Below, piece after piece: positions 31,466-32,913 of a stretch of DNA of 32,913 nucleotides. The DNA is from a virus. The notes beneath the pieces were generated by a model. It was given only the letters and a program-made list of their open reading frames with translations. It was not told the origin of the DNA and did no database searches. Where the stretch lies: positions 1-32,913 of the IMG/VR virus record IMGVR_UViG_3300027861_000117. One strand, written 5' to 3'. The position numbers and the translations under genes were made by a program. Position 1 is the stretch's first letter; every line of letters starts with the position of its first letter.

Positions 31466-32247
31466 TGGTTTGGATGTCTCACTTTCTTCGCTTCCTCTTG
31501 TTCTCGTTTAATCTCTTCGACAGCCGGGATGACGTCGATGTCATATTGGACCCAATCGATGTGATGCCATAATGGGTAATTATCGACCCTCCAGTTTTGC
31601 CACCATCGGATCCATCTGATCTTATATTCCTGACCTAGACCACATCGAGTGAAGGCCTCTTGAAGAGTGTGCATCCTCTTCTTCTTCTCATCGTGTAGAT
31701 CTGGGGGCATATATCTCTCGGGTTTATAACATCGATCCCTCAAGGCCACCGGACGCGCCGCGCGCGTTGGTTGATTATTATTGATTATGGTTGAAGAGGG
31801 TTGACTCTCTCCATAATGTGTATGGTTAGTATCCATATTATGTACGGTTAACTTATTCTTTTGTGTACCGTTGGTATCCACTTTATGGATGGGTGTCTTT
31901 TGTGAACTGTTCTTTTTATGGATAGTTAACTTATCCTTTTGTGAACTGTTCACATTATGGACGGGGTCTTGAAGAGCCTCGATATTGACTCTCATCTTGG
32001 CCCGGTCAGCTCGCGGACCGCGTTGAGTGTGAGACCTCTCAATGATGCCCGCGTCTTTCAATGCGACGAACGCTCGATTAACTCCGCTCCTCGATAGAGC
32101 TGTGAGGTTCATGACTTCAGTCACCGAACACTCTCCGCTCCAGGTCTCCCAATCGATGCGAAGCATCACGCCGAGAAGCGCGATCTTGGCGCCGGCTGAT
32201 AAGTCTGGACGCTTTAGAATTAAGCGTCGAAGTTCATTCTCTGTCAT
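31459..32247 (-). CDS. Replication initiator (lambda O-like organisation)
   Basis: The 262-residue protein starts MTENELRRLILKRPDLSAGA at 32247, with AAAGGAGGGG five bases upstream. The frame remains open to 32346, but that extension lacks such a site. The N-terminus has a winged-HTH-like pattern (CSVTEVMNLTALSRSGVNRA, then FVALKDAGIIERS), suitable for iteron binding. Residues about 95-150 form a repetitive linker (HNVNSSQKDKLTIHKKNSS, then IHKVDTNGTQKNKLTVHN), encoded by the iteron-like DNA. The C-terminus is basic and tryptophan-rich (WIRWWQNWR), probably binding the loader. DNA-binding domain, internal repeats and downstream loader match the lambda O/P organisation without clear sequence identity. 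Confidence 0.72.
   Translation of the reverse strand: MTENELRRLILKRPDLSAGAKIALLGVMLRIDWETWSGECSVTEVMNLTALSRSGVNRAFVALKDAGIIERSHTQRGPRADRAKMRVNIEALQDPVHNVNSSQKDKLTIHKKNSSQKTPIHKVDTNGTQKNKLTVHNMDTNHTHYGESQPSSTIINNNQPTRAARPVALRDRCYKPERYMPPDLHDEKKKRMHTLQEAFTRCGLGQEYKIRWIRWWQNWRVDNYPLWHHIDWVQYDIDVIPAVEEIKREQEEAKKVRHPNQW
31813..31968. repeat. Iteron-like repeats, putative replication origin inside the initiator gene
   Basis: Imperfect copies of a consensus close to WTTATGKAYRGTTAA lie at about 31813-31829, 31837-31851, 31882-31896, 31915-31929 and 31954-31968. Start distances of 45, 33 and 39 bases between the last four are all multiples of three, preserving the coding frame. A second motif, CTTTTGTGAACTGTTC, occurs twice (about 31897-31912 and 31936-31951) with a related copy near 31857. 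An AT-rich stretch (TTGATTATTATTGATTATGG, 31770-31789) sits beside them, as an unwinding element would. Confidence 0.65.
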
Positions 32248-32283
32248 CGTCTCCCCTCCTTTCGTGGTAGGCTTAAACCGTAC

Positions 32284-32296
32284 CTTACGCGGTAAG
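32284..32296. promoter_or_regulatory. Operator-like dyad upstream of the initiator
   Basis: CTTAC-GCG-GTAAG is a perfect five-base inverted repeat with a three-base spacer, 37 bases upstream of the initiator start and within the divergent control region 32248-32411. A small HTH gene starts at 32412 on the other strand, so its product is a candidate ligand. This is an inference from symmetry and position. Confidence 0.4.
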
Positions 32297-32333
32297 AACA
32301 ATACAATACTTTTCTTCTCCACTAAAAAAACTT

Positions 32334-32360
32334 TTGACTCTCTCATTTAAGTATGATTAT
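32334..32360 (+). promoter_or_regulatory. Weak candidate early promoter (rightward)
   Basis: TTGACT (32334-32339) is followed after 15 bases by GATTAT (32355-32360), matching four of six -10 bases. TATGAT at 32352-32357 is a better hexamer but too close. It reads toward the HTH gene at 32412. The 164-base intergenic region is AT-rich and contains the dyad above, but I see no strong leftward -10/-35 pair. Confidence 0.35.
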
Positions 32361-32411
32361 CTAAAGTCACTTCAACCGCTCAACAGAGAGCCAAACCTAA
32401 AGGGGCAATAA

Positions 32412-32639
32412 ATGACGCTCAAGGATCAACTCAAGCGAGACCTAAAGATCCACCGCTACAATCTAGGACACCTCGCCGAGATCGCCGAGGTCCACCGATC
32501 ACAGATCTCTCAATATCTAAACGGAAACCACACCCCAACAAAGCGAGTCGCCGCCGACTTGGCCCGAGCTGCTACAGAGTTGACCGGCGTCAACTATCGC
32601 TCATCTCACTTCATCCACAACTCAACCCTTGAGGATTAA
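32412..32639 (+). CDS. Cro/CI-type helix-turn-helix regulator
   Basis: The 75-residue product has a helix-turn-helix (NLGHLAEIAEVHRSQISQYL followed by NGNHTPTKRVAADLARAATE) of the Cro/CI XRE-like pattern, which binds operators as a dimer. There is no long C-terminal dimerisation or protease domain, so it looks Cro-like rather than an inducible repressor. AGGGG lies six bases before the ATG. It is the first gene of the rightward early operon and probably controls the divergent initiator gene. Dyads near 32290 and 30345 are candidate targets. Confidence 0.8.
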   Translation: MTLKDQLKRDLKIHRYNLGHLAEIAEVHRSQISQYLNGNHTPTKRVAADLARAATELTGVNYRSSHFIHNSTLED

Positions 32640-32642
32640 TCA

Positions 32643-32913
32643 ATGATCATCTCATCTCTGCTCATCGTTCTCGCGTCACTCTTCATCATCAACATGGCGC
32701 TCGATTCAATCCGTCCGCCGAAGGTCGAGGTGCATCTCTCAATGAACTCTCCATCTCCCATCAACTTCACAACGATTCGCGCTCTATGGGATTGCTTCGA
32801 TCGCTTCGAGCGGATCTTTGAATGTCAGATCGATGACCTCCTCTCTCAAGGAGTCCTCACCCAAGAGGACATCGAGCAAGCCGCCGACGAGCTCATGGTG
32901 GATAAAGGATACA
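32643..32913 (+). CDS. Small membrane protein, N-terminal part (gene split by window edge)
   Basis: The frame starts MIISSLLIVLASLFIINMAL and stays open for 90 codons to the right edge, with GAGG eight bases before the ATG. Residues 2-20 are a hydrophobic helix, then a short polar region, and an acidic helix (DRFERIFECQIDDLLSQG, then TQEDIEQAADELM). Its end matches the beginning of the window and would continue into 1-152 as one protein. It overlaps nothing and follows the HTH stop by three bases. I recognise no family; an early membrane protein of this kind could be a host-takeover or exclusion factor, but that is speculation. Confidence 0.65.
   Translation, partial: MIISSLLIVLASLFIINMALDSIRPPKVEVHLSMNSPSPINFTTIRALWDCFDRFERIFECQIDDLLSQGVLTQEDIEQAADELMVDKGY

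Noticed and set aside
1-32913. Integrase, transposase, repressor with protease domain, or partition gene
   Set aside because: I looked for recombinase and transposase signatures and found none; the HTH protein is short and Cro-like, and the recombinase-like segment at 27770-28261 lacks catalytic residues.
1-32913. CRISPR array or tRNA genes
   Set aside because: No regularly spaced short repeats with unique spacers; the only strong tandem repeats are coding fibre units. No cloverleaf-like segment was noticed, though I could not run a tRNA scan.

Overview
This window looks like the essentially complete genome of a tailed double-stranded DNA phage with a long, siphovirus-like tail, about 32.9 kb. 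A 21-base sequence at the start (1-21) recurs at the end (32893-32913) with one mismatch, and one open reading frame runs out of the right edge and continues in the same frame at the left edge. This suggests a circular or circularly permuted molecule cut inside a gene. Genes are tightly packed, and many junctions are ATGA, TAATG or TAAATG overlaps. Several starts have strong AAGGAG ribosome binding sites. I see no integrase, excisionase, partition gene, rRNA, tRNA or CRISPR array, so nothing supports lysogeny. The host cannot be named; spanin-like genes and the general style suggest a Gram-negative bacterium. GATC is about threefold over-represented where I counted it (13 in the first 1,091 bases).

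Layout. Rightward early genes run from 32412 across the window edge to 1091: a small Cro/CI-type HTH protein, a small membrane protein split by the edge, and a RecT-type annealing protein. Leftward from 32247 to 25920 lie an initiator with iteron-like repeats inside its own gene (a lambda O-like origin), a DnaC-like helicase loader, a regulatory intergenic region, a GIY-YIG nuclease, an SSB, the small terminase, several small basic or DNA-binding proteins and the large terminase. From 24699 leftward to 1088 runs one long late operon: DUF935-type portal, Mu I-like protease with an internal scaffold start, decoration protein, major capsid, MuF-like minor head protein, connectors, tail terminator, tail tube, tail chaperones with a programmed -1 frameshift, tape measure, distal tail and hub proteins, endolysin, holin, a repetitive tail fibre, three small tip proteins, and three small membrane proteins that may complete lysis.

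The most unusual segment is 24700-25949. It is a rightward two-gene cassette set against the late operon, between portal and terminase. Its first gene encodes a membrane-anchored coiled-coil protein. The second, starting directly after the first gene's stop codon, encodes a class III nucleotidyl cyclase domain with a hydrophobic C-terminal tail. A nucleotide-signalling enzyme in a genome this small suggests host manipulation or inter-phage competition. Other points of note are a CCCAAAA slippery site with a well-placed hairpin, an EF-hand in a head-tail connector, an internal GTG start in the protease gene, a possible promoter-terminator RNA unit near 30350-30434, and six 219-base repeats in the fibre gene.
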